Source: JALZUE01 sp051251725
GTDB taxonomy: Bacteria > Pseudomonadota > Gammaproteobacteria > Enterobacterales > Alteromonadaceae
Reading direction: 5' to 3'
Assembly (NCBI GenBank): GCA_051251725.1
Contig: JBPOFN010000002.1
Coordinates: 169,513 to 233,512, forward strand
Length of the DNA: 64,000 bases
A model generated the notes under the pieces. The model saw only the letters and a list, made by a program, of their open reading frames with translations. It ran no database searches and was not told the DNA's origin. Shown in pieces: positions 35,827 through 45,242 of the stretch. How positions within the stretch are numbered: the stretch's first letter is position 1; every line of letters starts with the position of its first letter. Both the position numbers and the translations under genes were made by a program.

Positions 35827-38127
35827 TTACTGGAGAAATTGTTCGGTGAATTCTTGTGCTTTTATCGGCATTGAAAAGTAATATCCTTGGCCATACTCAC
35901 AAAAAAGTTTAGACAATAAAACTTTCTGTTCTTGTGTTTCTATGCCTTCAGCTACTACTTTAATGCCGAGTTTATTTGCCATGACTATAATCGCTTCACA
36001 CAAAGCAAGATCATGATTACCTGCTTCCATATTATGAACAAAACTTTTATCTATTTTTAGATAATCAGTTTTATATTCTTTTAAATACGCAAAAGAACAA
36101 TAGCCGGTGCCAAAATCATCAATGGCAATACTGATATTAGCTTCTCGCACACGGTTTAATACATCTTCAATATCAGCATGCGACTCCATTAATAGATTTT
36201 CAGTAATTTCTAAAATAATACTATCGGCTGGGATACTCTTAGCCGATAACGCATTTAACCAAGCAAGAATATTACCGCTCGATTTTTTATATTGCAGCGG
36301 CGAGGTATTTACACTGACCTGAAAATTAGGCACTAGATTACGCCATTGAACGACGTCAATTAACACCGTTTGGAAAAGCAAATCACTAATATCAATAATT
36401 AAGCCCGTTTCTTCCGCTATAGGAATAAAATCATAAGGACTGATCAGCCCCTTAGTGGGATGTTGCCAGCGGATCAAGGCTTCCGCTTTCTCTATTTTAT
36501 TAGTACTTAATTCAATAATCGGTTGATAGGCGACAAAAAATTGATTTTCTTGAATCGCAATACGTAAGTCATTGATCAATTCATTACGAGTAAAGGCCGT
36601 TTCACGCATTGTTTCAGTAAAAAAGTAACAACTGTTTCTGCCCGCCCGTTTAGCGCAGTACATCGCTTGATCAGCATTTTTCAGTAATTCATCGATATCA
36701 TCACCGTCGTCAGGATAAACAGTAATACCAATACTTGCCGAGGTATGTACAGTATTAGTTTTTAACTGATAAGGCGTTGATAATTCACACAACAGGGTTT
36801 CAGCAACTTTGCTTGGGCTCGCGGCGTGGGTAAAATCAGCATAAATAATAACAAACTCATCCCCTCCTAGCCTGGCAACAATGTCATTCTTACGCACATT
36901 TAAACTAATACGCTTAGCTACTTCAATCAGTAACAAATCACCAACAGCATGGCCGAGAGTGTCGTTAATATCTTTAAAGTGATCAAGATCAAGGAAAGCG
37001 ATACCTAACTTGCCTTTATCACGATCGGCTCGGCTCATCGATTTTTTTAAATGCTCTACCATCATATTGCGATTGGGTAATTCCGTTAAACCATCAAAAT
37101 TCGCCTGCTGCCAAATCAGTTGATTTGCTTTTTCTCTTTCAATCGCAATACTCGCTAAATGAGCAAATTGCTCAATTAAAGCAAGATCACGTTCTGACGG
37201 CATTAAGATCTCATGATGATAAAGTGCAAAGGTTCCTAACACCTTGCCATCTGCATTTTTAATTGGCTCAGACCAACAAGCTTGAAGGTTAACCTGCTGC
37301 GCTAAAGGTAAATATTGTTGCCAATAAGGATGATTATTAATATCGGCAACAATCACGCGTTCCGCTAAATAAGCAGCTGTACCACATGAACCAACACCTT
37401 CACCAATGGCAATATCATTAACCGCCTGATTGTAAAAGTCAGGTAACGACGGCGCGGCGCCAAACACTAGGTGTTTACCGGTATTATCAATTAATGAAAT
37501 ACTGCATTTAATATTTGAATATTCTGATTCAACATTTAACGCAATGGCATTTAAGATCTCATAAATAGATTTTGAACTCACCATAATTTCTAAGGTGTTA
37601 TTTCTTAGTTTGGTGATTTGCGAATTGGCTAATAGTTTTTCATGTTGGCTTTTCATCTCTTTGGCAAAAACAAAAGCAAAAATACAAGTGATCAGTAAAG
37701 TTACAACTAGCGTAAAAAAAACATCAATATCCACCTTTTGGTAGACAAGAATAAAAATAGTAAGACTAAACAGCACAGAAGTGATGAGCGCGCGTTGTAT
37801 TGAAAATAAATAAAAAGCGGCAACAACCGAAGGAAAAAGCCAATAAACGTAGTTGGCTCCATTAAGGTAAACAACCGTTATGATACCTATTAAAGCAATA
37901 GCCGCGAGTAAATGACTCGCCCGATTGAGTTTTCGGGTAAAAAAAATAAAACAAAAAATACTGATTAGCGCAATAACAATGACGCCATCAATCAAAGCTG
38001 TTAAATATTCTTGATGAAACACTCGATAAAAGACAAAAGGGAATACCGCCAGTGCTGCAAAAGCACTAATTGATAATAATAAATATTCTTGTGTCGAACG
38101 CTTCTTCATACTTTTTATATTAAACAC
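35827..38127 (-). CDS. membrane GAF-GGDEF-EAL cyclic-di-GMP signalling protein
   Basis: 766 residues. Several N-terminal membrane helices (about 14-170) form a sensor region, followed by a GAF domain (about 190-335, with GEGVGSCGTAAY), a GGDEF domain with an intact RLGGDEF signature (cyclase active site) and an EAL domain opening EALIRWQHP with later DDFGTGYCSFAYL and KIDKSFV (phosphodiesterase residues intact). Both activities may be present. It makes or breaks cyclic di-GMP in response to a signal at the membrane or GAF domain; ligands are unknown. Confidence 0.92.
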   Translation of the reverse strand: MFNIKSMKKRSTQEYLLLSISAFAALAVFPFVFYRVFHQEYLTALIDGVIVIALISIFCFIFFTRKLNRASHLLAAIALIGIITVVYLNGANYVYWLFPSVVAAFYLFSIQRALITSVLFSLTIFILVYQKVDIDVFFTLVVTLLITCIFAFVFAKEMKSQHEKLLANSQITKLRNNTLEIMVSSKSIYEILNAIALNVESEYSNIKCSISLIDNTGKHLVFGAAPSLPDFYNQAVNDIAIGEGVGSCGTAAYLAERVIVADINNHPYWQQYLPLAQQVNLQACWSEPIKNADGKVLGTFALYHHEILMPSERDLALIEQFAHLASIAIEREKANQLIWQQANFDGLTELPNRNMMVEHLKKSMSRADRDKGKLGIAFLDLDHFKDINDTLGHAVGDLLLIEVAKRISLNVRKNDIVARLGGDEFVIIYADFTHAASPSKVAETLLCELSTPYQLKTNTVHTSASIGITVYPDDGDDIDELLKNADQAMYCAKRAGRNSCYFFTETMRETAFTRNELINDLRIAIQENQFFVAYQPIIELSTNKIEKAEALIRWQHPTKGLISPYDFIPIAEETGLIIDISDLLFQTVLIDVVQWRNLVPNFQVSVNTSPLQYKKSSGNILAWLNALSAKSIPADSIILEITENLLMESHADIEDVLNRVREANISIAIDDFGTGYCSFAYLKEYKTDYLKIDKSFVHNMEAGNHDLALCEAIIVMANKLGIKVVAEGIETQEQKVLLSKLFCEYGQGYYFSMPIKAQEFTEQFLQ

Positions 38128-38503
38128 TAAAATATCAACTTATTTAGTGGCTTATTTGAGATGAACGATTAGTTTAAAATGTAGTGGCTTTATTGTTAAA
38201 AGTACAATTGAATCAGAGATAAAACCAAGTCCATTAAGTTTTTCCCGCTCAGCGAGAGTTAAAGGGCTTAGAGGTAAGGCATTGATTGAAGACGAAACCA
38301 TGGATGGTTGAGCTCGAGCGACTCAGGAGATAAAGCCGAGAATAACTATGTTTAAATAGTTTTTCGTGTTTTAAACTTACTAATGCAGCTCTGAGTTGGG
38401 AACTAATTTAGTTGGTTTAAAATAAGGGATAGTAGTTGCGAGCATGTAGCACCTAATGAAGCAAAGCTGCTAAAAAGGTGTAAGCCATTGATAAGTTGAG
38501 ATT
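38128..38503. other. intergenic region between GGDEF/EAL gene and 4.5S RNA
   Basis: About 375 bases with no supportable reading frame. It is less AT-rich than other gaps in the middle part (38230-38330), but I could not assign that stretch to an RNA or remnant. Confidence 0.35.
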
Positions 38504-38617
38504 GGGTGGTCTCCCTCCCAGCCACACCTCGGCACATGAGTCATCTGCTACGGTTGCTTCCTTCCGGACCTGGCCGGGTTAACAGACTATCATTGCGAAG
38601 GGACCAGAAGGGACACC
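38504..38617 (-). ncRNA. ffs: signal recognition particle 4.5S RNA
   Basis: On the minus strand the apical domain reads CCAGGTCCGGAAGGAAGCA, the invariant Ffh-binding loop of bacterial 4.5S RNA, flanked by pairing arms that close with GGTGTCCC at the 5' end and GAGACCACC at the 3' end. About 114 nt, the normal size. It pairs with Ffh to target membrane proteins. The ends are approximate. A -10/-35 pair lies upstream. Confidence 0.95.
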
Positions 38618-38640
38618 ATAGATCGCTCGAAAGCGCGCGA

Positions 38641-38669
38641 ATTATCGCTAATCAATCCCGTACTTGCAA
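38641..38669 (-). promoter_or_regulatory. sigma70 promoter of ffs
   Basis: On the minus strand TTGCAA (38664-38669) and GATAAT (38641-38646) are separated by 17 bases, followed by a GC-rich discriminator. The -10 is about 23 bases before the mature 4.5S end, which leaves a 5' leader removed in maturation, as is known for E. coli 4.5S RNA. Confidence 0.7.
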
Positions 38670-38723
38670 GTACAAGTTTACAAAAATTGATTGGTTGTTT
38701 TATTTTTGAACAAAAAGAGCAAG

Positions 38724-39605
38724 TTAATCATTATTTGCACGTGATAACTTATCATTTATTTCTAATAGGATTGATTTGATCACTAAAAGATTTTCTTTAC
38801 CTAAGCGTAATAATAATTTTTCCGCATCATCTAATGACTCAAGCTCATCGTCTTGATATTTGTACATCACACTTTGTCGTGATAATTTTAAATCTTCTTG
38901 TGGGAAATGCATATCCAGTACGCGAGTAATCGATGTTTGTAAGACCTCGGTAAAATCTTGCTCAGGGTAACCTAACTCTTGATAAGCTTGATCGATAAGC
39001 GGCTTAACTTCAAAATATAAAGTCACTAATTCTGCACTATCAATCGTTCTTAATAAATCGACATACATAGTAAAACGCTGAGTACTTGATTCATCCCACT
39101 TCCAAGCACTTTCGTTGGTTTCACTGTCATTCACTTCCTGGGCATAAAACTTCTGCGTTGGTAAAACAAAAGGACGGTGATCATACGACAAATTACCTTG
39201 CGAGAAGTTATCAGTAAAAACAACAAAACGGCGAATTAAATCGTCTGTTACGACAAGTTTTAATAACTCTTTACGCCAAGTAATTTGTGGTAACTTTTCA
39301 ATTAATAAGCGATCACTTTCATCAAGCGTTGGCAGTTGAATTTGTGGCGTAATTTCTTCTGCTTCCGCTTCATCCGCATCAAATTCTGAAGCTGGTAGTA
39401 CTGGCTCTGCCACTAATGGTTCGGGCTCAGCAACAACTTCTTCAACCACAGCGACAGGCTCTGGCATCACCACAACGTCGGCATCCGATGATTTATTTAG
39501 CATCCACCAACCCGCAGCTGCTAAAACAATAACAATGATAATAACAATAACAGCCCAAGGAACTTGGTTTTCACTTGGTTGTTCTGTTAACGGCTCTAAG
39601 CTCAT
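38724..39605 (-). CDS. DUF3014 domain protein, single-pass membrane
   Basis: 293 residues. A membrane helix (about 16-36) is followed by a Pro/Glu/Ala/Val-rich linker (45-90) and a C-terminal DUF3014 domain (about 95-290) including RRFVVFTDNFSQG and a conserved RPFVLPTQKF segment. The layout places the domain in the periplasm. The role of DUF3014 is not established. It is downstream of nothing obvious and ends just before the 4.5S promoter. Confidence 0.85.
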   Translation of the reverse strand: MSLEPLTEQPSENQVPWAVIVIIIVIVLAAAGWWMLNKSSDADVVVMPEPVAVVEEVVAEPEPLVAEPVLPASEFDADEAEAEEITPQIQLPTLDESDRLLIEKLPQITWRKELLKLVVTDDLIRRFVVFTDNFSQGNLSYDHRPFVLPTQKFYAQEVNDSETNESAWKWDESSTQRFTMYVDLLRTIDSAELVTLYFEVKPLIDQAYQELGYPEQDFTEVLQTSITRVLDMHFPQEDLKLSRQSVMYKYQDDELESLDDAEKLLLRLGKENLLVIKSILLEINDKLSRANND

Positions 39606-39953
39606 AAAAAATCCTTAAGGAAAAAACAGCATGTACAAGGCTAATTTCATCACTATGTTAATATATTGTTAGCGGTATCTCTATTGATAAAATATTTTGT
39701 TACTAAGTTAAGCAAGTAGACTCTGATCTAACGATATAGTTCAGATGATAAATCAACACTTAACCTAAACTTATCCTTTATTAATTCAGGTTAAGTAGAG
39801 CAAAATAATATCCGAAAAATTTCATTCTACTTTTCTTTTTAACTATTAACCTTGTTAATTTAGTATAGCGTTTGAAAAGCAAAAAAAGCGATTAATAATA
39901 AAACTATAATCTAGTACGGATAACAGCGATTGATATTTAATGCTGCTAAATAA
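39606..39953. other. intergenic region upstream of the DUF3014 gene
   Basis: AT-rich gap that should contain the DUF3014 promoter. No RNA, repeat or additional frame with support was found. Confidence 0.4.
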
Positions 39954-39981
39954 AATGCCGCCTTGTTAACAGTGTGGCATT
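39954..39981 (-). terminator. probable terminator of ycjF
   Basis: AATGCC (39954-39959) pairs with GGCATT (39976-39981), followed on the minus strand by TTATTTA. The stem is short (six pairs plus flanks) and the loop 16 bases. It is 25 bases past the ycjF stop. The right arm resembles the 18-bp motif described in the findings. Confidence 0.5.
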
Positions 39982-40006
39982 ACTATCTACCCTATCACTT
40001 ATTCTA

Positions 40007-41035
40007 TTAACTTTTTGGCATTAATAATATTTTAACTTGTGTTAATAACGACTTTCTAACATTCGATAATTGCGGGGCTTGTTCGATAAAAGGTAATGGC
40101 CGACAGGTTTTTATGGTATTTAAACCTAGTCTCGCGGTTAACATTCCCGCGCCAAAACCTTGTGCCATACGCCCTGAAAACTTACCTAATAAATCAGCGC
40201 CTATCGCCTCGGTGCCAAGATCAATGACCATTTCACTAGCACCAACAAAAATCATGTTAGCAAAAACTTGTTTGATTAATTTAATACGGCTCCAATAACC
40301 TAGTTTTAAGCCATACAAGCCTGAAATTTTGTCGATCATTCTAATATTACGCCATAACATAATCAGCATATCCATTAATGCTAACGGGCTGATGGCAACC
40401 AAGACCATGGTTTCGGAAGAATACTTTGCAATTTCAGCTATCGCTTTTTCATCAACTTTAGCCAGTACTTGTAAATCAAACAATTGAATTAGCTCTTGCT
40501 CACTCAATTGGCTTGCCATGCTCTCTTGCCATTTTTTTTCGACCGGCTCAGGTAAATCAAAACTTAATTGCTGGTGAATTTTTTGACAAAGCTCAAGTGT
40601 CGGCACATCAAGATCACCGGCCAGTACTGCCGACGCTTGCTCGCGCGTTATATGTTGTTTTTTAAGCTGTTTTAAGCCACGTAATTCTTTAATAAAAACA
40701 CTGCCGCCAACCACACATAAGGCACTAAATAAGGCACTGTATAATAACGTGATCACCGGCGAGCTAGTAAAACCGTCAAGCAAAAATAAAATCGCTTCAA
40801 TAAAAGTGATACTAATCACTAAGCCAACAATTATTCTTAATAACCAGCGCGGCTTTTTATCAGGCTCTAAATGCTCTTCTTTTTCTAAGTAGCTCTGCTG
40901 GGCGTCTTGATAATCTTGATTATTAAAAACAATCGCTGACTCTAACGGAGCATCAGCTTGCTGAGGGTTAATTTCAGCGTCATCAAATAATATTTTCTGA
41001 TGAAATGCATGATCATTATCGTTTTCTATACTCAT
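40007..41035 (-). CDS. ycjF: YcjF family inner-membrane protein (TIGR01620/DUF697)
   Basis: 342 residues. A soluble N-terminus precedes two membrane helices (about 68-85 and 92-112), a helical middle and a DUF697 C-terminal part with ISPLALMDMLIMLWRNIRMI. YcjF is a psp-regulon protein of unknown biochemical role. Its start overlaps the ycjX stop by four bases, so the two are coupled. Confidence 0.93.
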   Translation of the reverse strand: MSIENDNDHAFHQKILFDDAEINPQQADAPLESAIVFNNQDYQDAQQSYLEKEEHLEPDKKPRWLLRIIVGLVISITFIEAILFLLDGFTSSPVITLLYSALFSALCVVGGSVFIKELRGLKQLKKQHITREQASAVLAGDLDVPTLELCQKIHQQLSFDLPEPVEKKWQESMASQLSEQELIQLFDLQVLAKVDEKAIAEIAKYSSETMVLVAISPLALMDMLIMLWRNIRMIDKISGLYGLKLGYWSRIKLIKQVFANMIFVGASEMVIDLGTEAIGADLLGKFSGRMAQGFGAGMLTARLGLNTIKTCRPLPFIEQAPQLSNVRKSLLTQVKILLMPKS

Positions 41036-42468
41036 TGCATTTTATCTCCTAATAAAAATTGCATTACTTGATCCATCCGTAAATGTGGTAAAGCTTCATG
41101 ACTCGCAATTGATTGAAAAGGCGAAAATGAAATATAGTGGAAACCTTGCTCAGGCCAATTTGCTTTAGTGGGTAGTTTGCTTGGTACAGAACCTGGAAAC
41201 AGGGTAATAGTTTTATTATCACTTAGCTGCCGCCCTTGCAATACTGGGATCTCTTTACCTTGATATTGGCTCTTTCCGGCTTTAGTTGCTTGTACTGACG
41301 CCAGCGCGAGAGTTTTCATCGCGATATTGTCGTAATTCAGCTCTTGTCTTGCTTGATGCACTAATTGATTTAACAAAGACACTAACTTGTTATGTTGCTC
41401 GGCAGTAACGTGATCAGCCTTGGTGGCAGCAAACAATAACTTGTCAATTTTAGGGGCAAACAAGCGCGAAAATATACTCGACTTACCATAATCAAAACTT
41501 TCCATAATTAGCGAAATCGCCAATTGTAAATCGTCGATATTGGCACTGCCATGATTTAACGCGGTTAAGCAGTCAGCTAAAATAATTTGTCGATCAAAAC
41601 GGGTGAAATGCTCTTTATAGAATTTTTTAACCACTCGCTCTTTATATTCAACAAAGCGAACTCTTAACATCCCTATATAAGTATCATCTTCAGCATTTTG
41701 ATAGCTGTTAGCATCTAAACCCGACAAGTCAGGAAAAGGAAAGAACTGTAAAATGGGCGCGTCTTCTAAATCACCGGGTAAAATAAATCGCCCAGGTTGT
41801 ATCACCGACAGACCTAATTCTTGACGAAAATACACCAGTAGCTCAGTATATTCTTTCGCTAACGCCGCTAACACTTCTTCATTAGCACTAGCAAACGGAT
41901 CCAATGCTTTTACTTTTTCAAGAAATACTGCTGATTTTTCTTGCCGAGGCGCTTTATTTAACAAAGCTTCCATTTGCTCAGACCACTGTTCATAGGTTTG
42001 ATTTAACATCGGTAAATCTAATAACCATTCACCCGGATAATCAGCAATATCAACATACAAAGTAGCAGAGTCGGTGGCATATTTTAATAACGAGTTTTTC
42101 GGCTGATAGCGAATAGCTAACCTTAATTCGCTAATACCTTTGGTGGGCTCAGGCCAATGTGGCGGTGATGCGGAAAAAGCAGACATGGCTTTTTCATAAT
42201 CAAAGCGCGGAATATGTAAATGCTGCTGAGGAATACGTTTGGCCGCAATAAAGCGCTCTTGATGAACAGGCTTAAAAAAAGATAATTGAGCGCCCTCGCC
42301 CTCATTGAGTAATTGATTCACTAATGAAGTAATAAAAGCTGTTTTTCCACTACGGCTTAAACCAGTAACCGCAATCGTAATATGTTGATCAAGGCCACGG
42401 TTAATGACTTCAGTTGCTTTTAGTTTTAATTTTTTTAACGTTGCTTTATCGATAAATGACATGAACAA
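41032..42468 (-). CDS. ycjX: YcjX family P-loop NTPase (DUF463)
   Basis: 478 residues. The P-loop GLSRSGKT near residue 35, the switch-like YVDIADYPGEWLLDLP and the motif RRFVxPGDL-type segment GRFILPGDLEDAPI are typical of the YcjX/DUF463 GTPase-like family, which is induced with pspABC in enterobacteria. Cytoplasmic. It is separated from pspC by a terminator, so its level probably differs from pspABC. Confidence 0.94.
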   Translation of the reverse strand: MFMSFIDKATLKKLKLKATEVINRGLDQHITIAVTGLSRSGKTAFITSLVNQLLNEGEGAQLSFFKPVHQERFIAAKRIPQQHLHIPRFDYEKAMSAFSASPPHWPEPTKGISELRLAIRYQPKNSLLKYATDSATLYVDIADYPGEWLLDLPMLNQTYEQWSEQMEALLNKAPRQEKSAVFLEKVKALDPFASANEEVLAALAKEYTELLVYFRQELGLSVIQPGRFILPGDLEDAPILQFFPFPDLSGLDANSYQNAEDDTYIGMLRVRFVEYKERVVKKFYKEHFTRFDRQIILADCLTALNHGSANIDDLQLAISLIMESFDYGKSSIFSRLFAPKIDKLLFAATKADHVTAEQHNKLVSLLNQLVHQARQELNYDNIAMKTLALASVQATKAGKSQYQGKEIPVLQGRQLSDNKTITLFPGSVPSKLPTKANWPEQGFHYISFSPFQSIASHEALPHLRMDQVMQFLLGDKMQ

Positions 42469-42507
42469 AAATTCTATCTTAGTAATACCTATAAGCTACT
42501 GCATTAG

Positions 42508-42534
42508 TAAAAAAAAAGCGACCAAAGTCGCTCG
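42508..42534 (-). terminator. hairpin terminator between pspC and ycjX
   Basis: GCGAC (42518-42522) pairs with GTCGC (42527-42531), loop CAAA, with a long T-run (nine or more) on the minus strand. It lies between the pspC stop and the ycjX start, so it should attenuate read-through into ycjXF. Confidence 0.8.
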
Positions 42535-42558
42535 TTTTATCTGCTTATACGTTTTGAT

Positions 42559-43014
42559 TTATAAGTTATTAATTTCGCGTGAAACAATAAACTCACTGGA
42601 AGTAACATAACGTTCCATGGCAATTAATTTACCTTCAAGTCGTTTAAACTTACGGTGAATGTCATGGAAAGCTTGTTTCGGCGGCTCACCATTTTGCCAA
42701 ATACGCGCTTTGACTTTAATGCTTTCATCTTCATCCGCTGTTTTCTGCTCTTGATAGTGGCTATCAAAACGTTGCCCTTTCACTGGTATTTGCGTATTAG
42801 CATCGGCAACATGGTCTTGCTTTTTATCAAGAATAAACCAAGCAGCGATATAAATAACAAAAACGAACCCGGAGCCTAATAACAGCGCTGAAACAAAAAA
42901 TATTCTTACCAGCCAAGCTTCCCAACCAAAGAAGTCAGAAATACCGGCACAAACACCGGCAATTTTACCGTTTTTAGTATCACGAAATAATTCGCCGCGC
43001 TTTTTAAAGGTCAT
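42559..43014 (-). CDS. pspC: phage shock protein C
   Basis: 151 residues from the ATG that overlaps the pspB stop (TAATG) with AGCAGG upstream; a longer frame of five more codons is open. The PspC domain GKIAGVCAGISDFFGWEAWLVRI precedes a membrane helix (about 37-62), and a long basic C-terminal tail follows. PspC senses envelope stress with PspB and releases PspF from PspA. The tail is longer than in E. coli. Confidence 0.96.
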   Translation of the reverse strand: MTFKKRGELFRDTKNGKIAGVCAGISDFFGWEAWLVRIFFVSALLLGSGFVFVIYIAAWFILDKKQDHVADANTQIPVKGQRFDSHYQEQKTADEDESIKVKARIWQNGEPPKQAFHDIHRKFKRLEGKLIAMERYVTSSEFIVSREINNL

Positions 43015-43241
43015 TACCTGCTTCTCCAATGCGGAGTTTCAGCATCAAGAATTGCTTCTAAGGTTTTAATTCGATCCGCCATCGAATCGGCTAGTTCTGA
43101 TAATTCAGACAGCTGCATATATTCTTCTTCACTCAATCCTTGACTGATTTGACGTTTGCTTCGGTAATGTAAAATTAACCAAAGCGGTGCGACAAAGACT
43201 AAAAAGACAATTAATGGTGGCAAAAAAAGGTCTTCCAACAT
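43014..43241 (-). CDS. pspB: phage shock protein B
   Basis: 75 residues: an N-terminal membrane helix (about 8-27) and a coiled-coil with LSEEEYMQLSELSELADSMADRIKTLE, ending in the conserved HWRSR. Acts with PspC at the inner membrane to relieve PspA repression of PspF. It lies 44 bases after pspA in the pspABC unit. Confidence 0.96.
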   Translation of the reverse strand: MLEDLFLPPLIVFLVFVAPLWLILHYRSKRQISQGLSEEEYMQLSELSELADSMADRIKTLEAILDAETPHWRSR

Positions 43242-43285
43242 GATACCCTCCCTTTTGTTTCTTGTTGTTTATTTGATTTTATTAT

Positions 43286-43945
43286 TTATTTCGATTTCAT
43301 TTGAGCTTTTAGTTGCGCTAATTCGTTATCAATTTCATCAGCAGACTCAAGCTCGGCAATTTCATCTGATAAAGTTCTTGCGCCTAAGTCATGGGCTTCA
43401 ACTTGCGCTTCAATATCATCAATTTTACGCTCATAACGATCAAAGCGAGATAAAGCCTCATCGACCTTAGTTGAAGTGATTTTACTTTTTACTTTCAACC
43501 TTGAATTAGCGGTTTTCTCACGCATTATCATAGTTTTTTGCCGTGCTTTAGCATCGGCTAATTTTTCTTGTAATTGAGATATTTCACTTTGTAATTTCGC
43601 GATGTGGCCATCAATATTAGCAAGTTCCGCCGATAACGATGTTGCTTGCTCTGCTGATTTTTTCTTTTCCAACAAAGCCGCACGTGCTAAATCTTCTCTA
43701 TCTTTACTTAAAGCGAGTTCTGTTTTCTCCTGCCATTGCTGGGCGTCATCTTGCAAACGCACAATTTGGCGTTGTAATTCTTTTTTATCCGCTAAAGTTT
43801 TTGCTGAAGAAGAACGCACCTCCACTAAGGTGTCTTCCATTTCTTGAATGATCAGTCTGACCATTTTTTTTGGATCTTCTGCTTTATCCAAAAGACTGTT
43901 GATATTAGAGTTGATAATATCGGTGAATCGAGAAAAAATACCCAT
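43286..43945 (-). CDS. pspA: phage shock protein A
   Basis: 219 residues, nearly all coiled-coil, with the usual opening MGIFSRFTDIINSNINSLLDKAEDPKKMVRLIIQEM. PspA, an ESCRT-III-like protein, binds the stressed inner membrane to keep proton motive force and inhibits PspF when unstressed. It is the first gene of the minus-strand psp operon, divergent from pspF. Confidence 0.97.
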   Translation of the reverse strand: MGIFSRFTDIINSNINSLLDKAEDPKKMVRLIIQEMEDTLVEVRSSSAKTLADKKELQRQIVRLQDDAQQWQEKTELALSKDREDLARAALLEKKKSAEQATSLSAELANIDGHIAKLQSEISQLQEKLADAKARQKTMIMREKTANSRLKVKSKITSTKVDEALSRFDRYERKIDDIEAQVEAHDLGARTLSDEIAELESADEIDNELAQLKAQMKSK

Positions 43946-43991
43946 AATGCAATCCTCAAAGAATAATTAATGGTAAAAGTTACGTGATATT

Positions 43992-44008
43992 ATTCATGTT
44001 TTAAGCCA
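43992..44008 (-). promoter_or_regulatory. candidate sigma54 promoter of pspA
   Basis: On the minus strand CTGGCTTAAAACATGAA fits the -24 GG but matches the -12 GC element only partly (ATGAA in place of TTGCA). psp promoters are known to use sigma54 with PspF. The site is weak by consensus. Confidence 0.4.
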
Positions 44009-44135
44009 GTTTCACTACATTAGACTAACATGCTGTTTTTTATCAACTAAAAACTATTTATAAAAAATACTTTCATGATAGTGATTGTTCAAATACACTA
44101 TTTGTTAGTGGATTAAACCAAAAATTAGGTTAGCG

Positions 44136-45242
44136 ATGGCACGCTTCAGTCAACAAGACAATCTTATCGGGCAATCAAATAGTTTTTTAGAAGTGCTCGA
44201 ACAAATATCTCAAATAGCTCCTTTAAATAAACCTGTGCTCATAATTGGTGAGCGCGGAACCGGTAAAGAGTTGATTGCTGCGCGATTGCATTATTTGTCG
44301 ACGCGCTGGGAACAAACTTATTTAAAGCTTAATTGTGCTGCATTAAATGAAAACTTGTTAGAAAGTGAACTGTTTGGCCATGAAAGCGGCGCTTTTACCG
44401 GCGCCAGTAAACGCCATGAAGGACGATTTGAACGAGCCACTAACGGCACTTTGTTTTTAGATGAAATCGCCAATACCTCAGGTTTAATTCAAGAAAAATT
44501 ATTACGCGTTGTTGAATATGGTGAATATGAACGCGTGGGAGGTTCAAAAACCATTAAAACCGACGCCCGCATAATCGCTGCCACCAATGAAGATTTACCG
44601 TCAATGGCACAAGCGGGTGAATTTAGAGCGGATTTATTAGACCGACTCGCTTTTGATGTGGTGACTTTACCGCCACTACGCGAACGCTATGAAGATATAT
44701 TAATGTTGGCAGAGCATTTTGCGATTAATATGGCACGCGAACTCGAATTTGAATTGTTTAGTGGTTTTACCGAAAAAGCCAAACGATGCTTGTTAGAGTA
44801 TCACTGGCCTGGCAATATCAGAGAGCTAAAAAACGTTGTTGAACGCAGTGTTTATCGCAGTAATAATCCCCATGTACCTGTGCATGAATTAGTGATAGAT
44901 CCGTTTGAATCGCCGTACCGCCCACAAAAACGCATTAAAACCCAAGATCGAATTTCAAGTTATCAAGGCCAAAAAGAAGCCCCTGAAATTAGCCCGCCGG
45001 CAACTGATTCAGCAGTAACCATCAAGAATAACGCGCCAGTAACAGCCAAAGTTAATTTTCCGGTTTCGTTAAAAAACTTATCTCAAACCTTTGAAATAGA
45101 TTTAATTAATGAAGCTTTAGCTGCAAATCAGTATAATCAAAAGAAAACCGCAGACGCACTTGAATTAACCTATCATCAATTGCGAGGTTATTTAAAAAAA
45201 TATAATTTATTAGACGGTGACGGCTCAATAACGGATGACTAA
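44136..45242 (+). CDS. pspF: sigma54-dependent activator PspF
   Basis: 368 residues, longer than E. coli PspF (about 325). No receiver domain; the AAA+ core starts at once with Walker A GERGTGKE, the GAFTGA loop in ESELFGHESGAFTGA and the LPPLRERYEDI motif. The C-terminal Fis-type helix-turn-helix (KKTADALELTYHQLRGYLKKY) ends the protein; an extra Pro/Ala-rich linker (about 270-320) explains the length. Activates pspA and sap genes may be read through from it, since sapA overlaps its end. Confidence 0.95.
   Translation: MARFSQQDNLIGQSNSFLEVLEQISQIAPLNKPVLIIGERGTGKELIAARLHYLSTRWEQTYLKLNCAALNENLLESELFGHESGAFTGASKRHEGRFERATNGTLFLDEIANTSGLIQEKLLRVVEYGEYERVGGSKTIKTDARIIAATNEDLPSMAQAGEFRADLLDRLAFDVVTLPPLRERYEDILMLAEHFAINMARELEFELFSGFTEKAKRCLLEYHWPGNIRELKNVVERSVYRSNNPHVPVHELVIDPFESPYRPQKRIKTQDRISSYQGQKEAPEISPPATDSAVTIKNNAPVTAKVNFPVSLKNLSQTFEIDLINEALAANQYNQKKTADALELTYHQLRGYLKKYNLLDGDGSITDD

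Noticed and set aside
38230..38330. GC-richer stretch upstream of ffs as a second RNA gene
   Set aside because: No convincing hairpin, promoter or family resemblance could be found. A remnant is possible but unsupported.
38506..38709. 67-codon frame across the 4.5S RNA
   Set aside because: It is the antisense strand of the ffs gene. The RNA fold explains the conserved bases.
42404..42610. 68-codon plus-strand frame near the ycjX start
   Set aside because: It overlaps the ycjX start, the terminator and the pspC end antisense; no domain.
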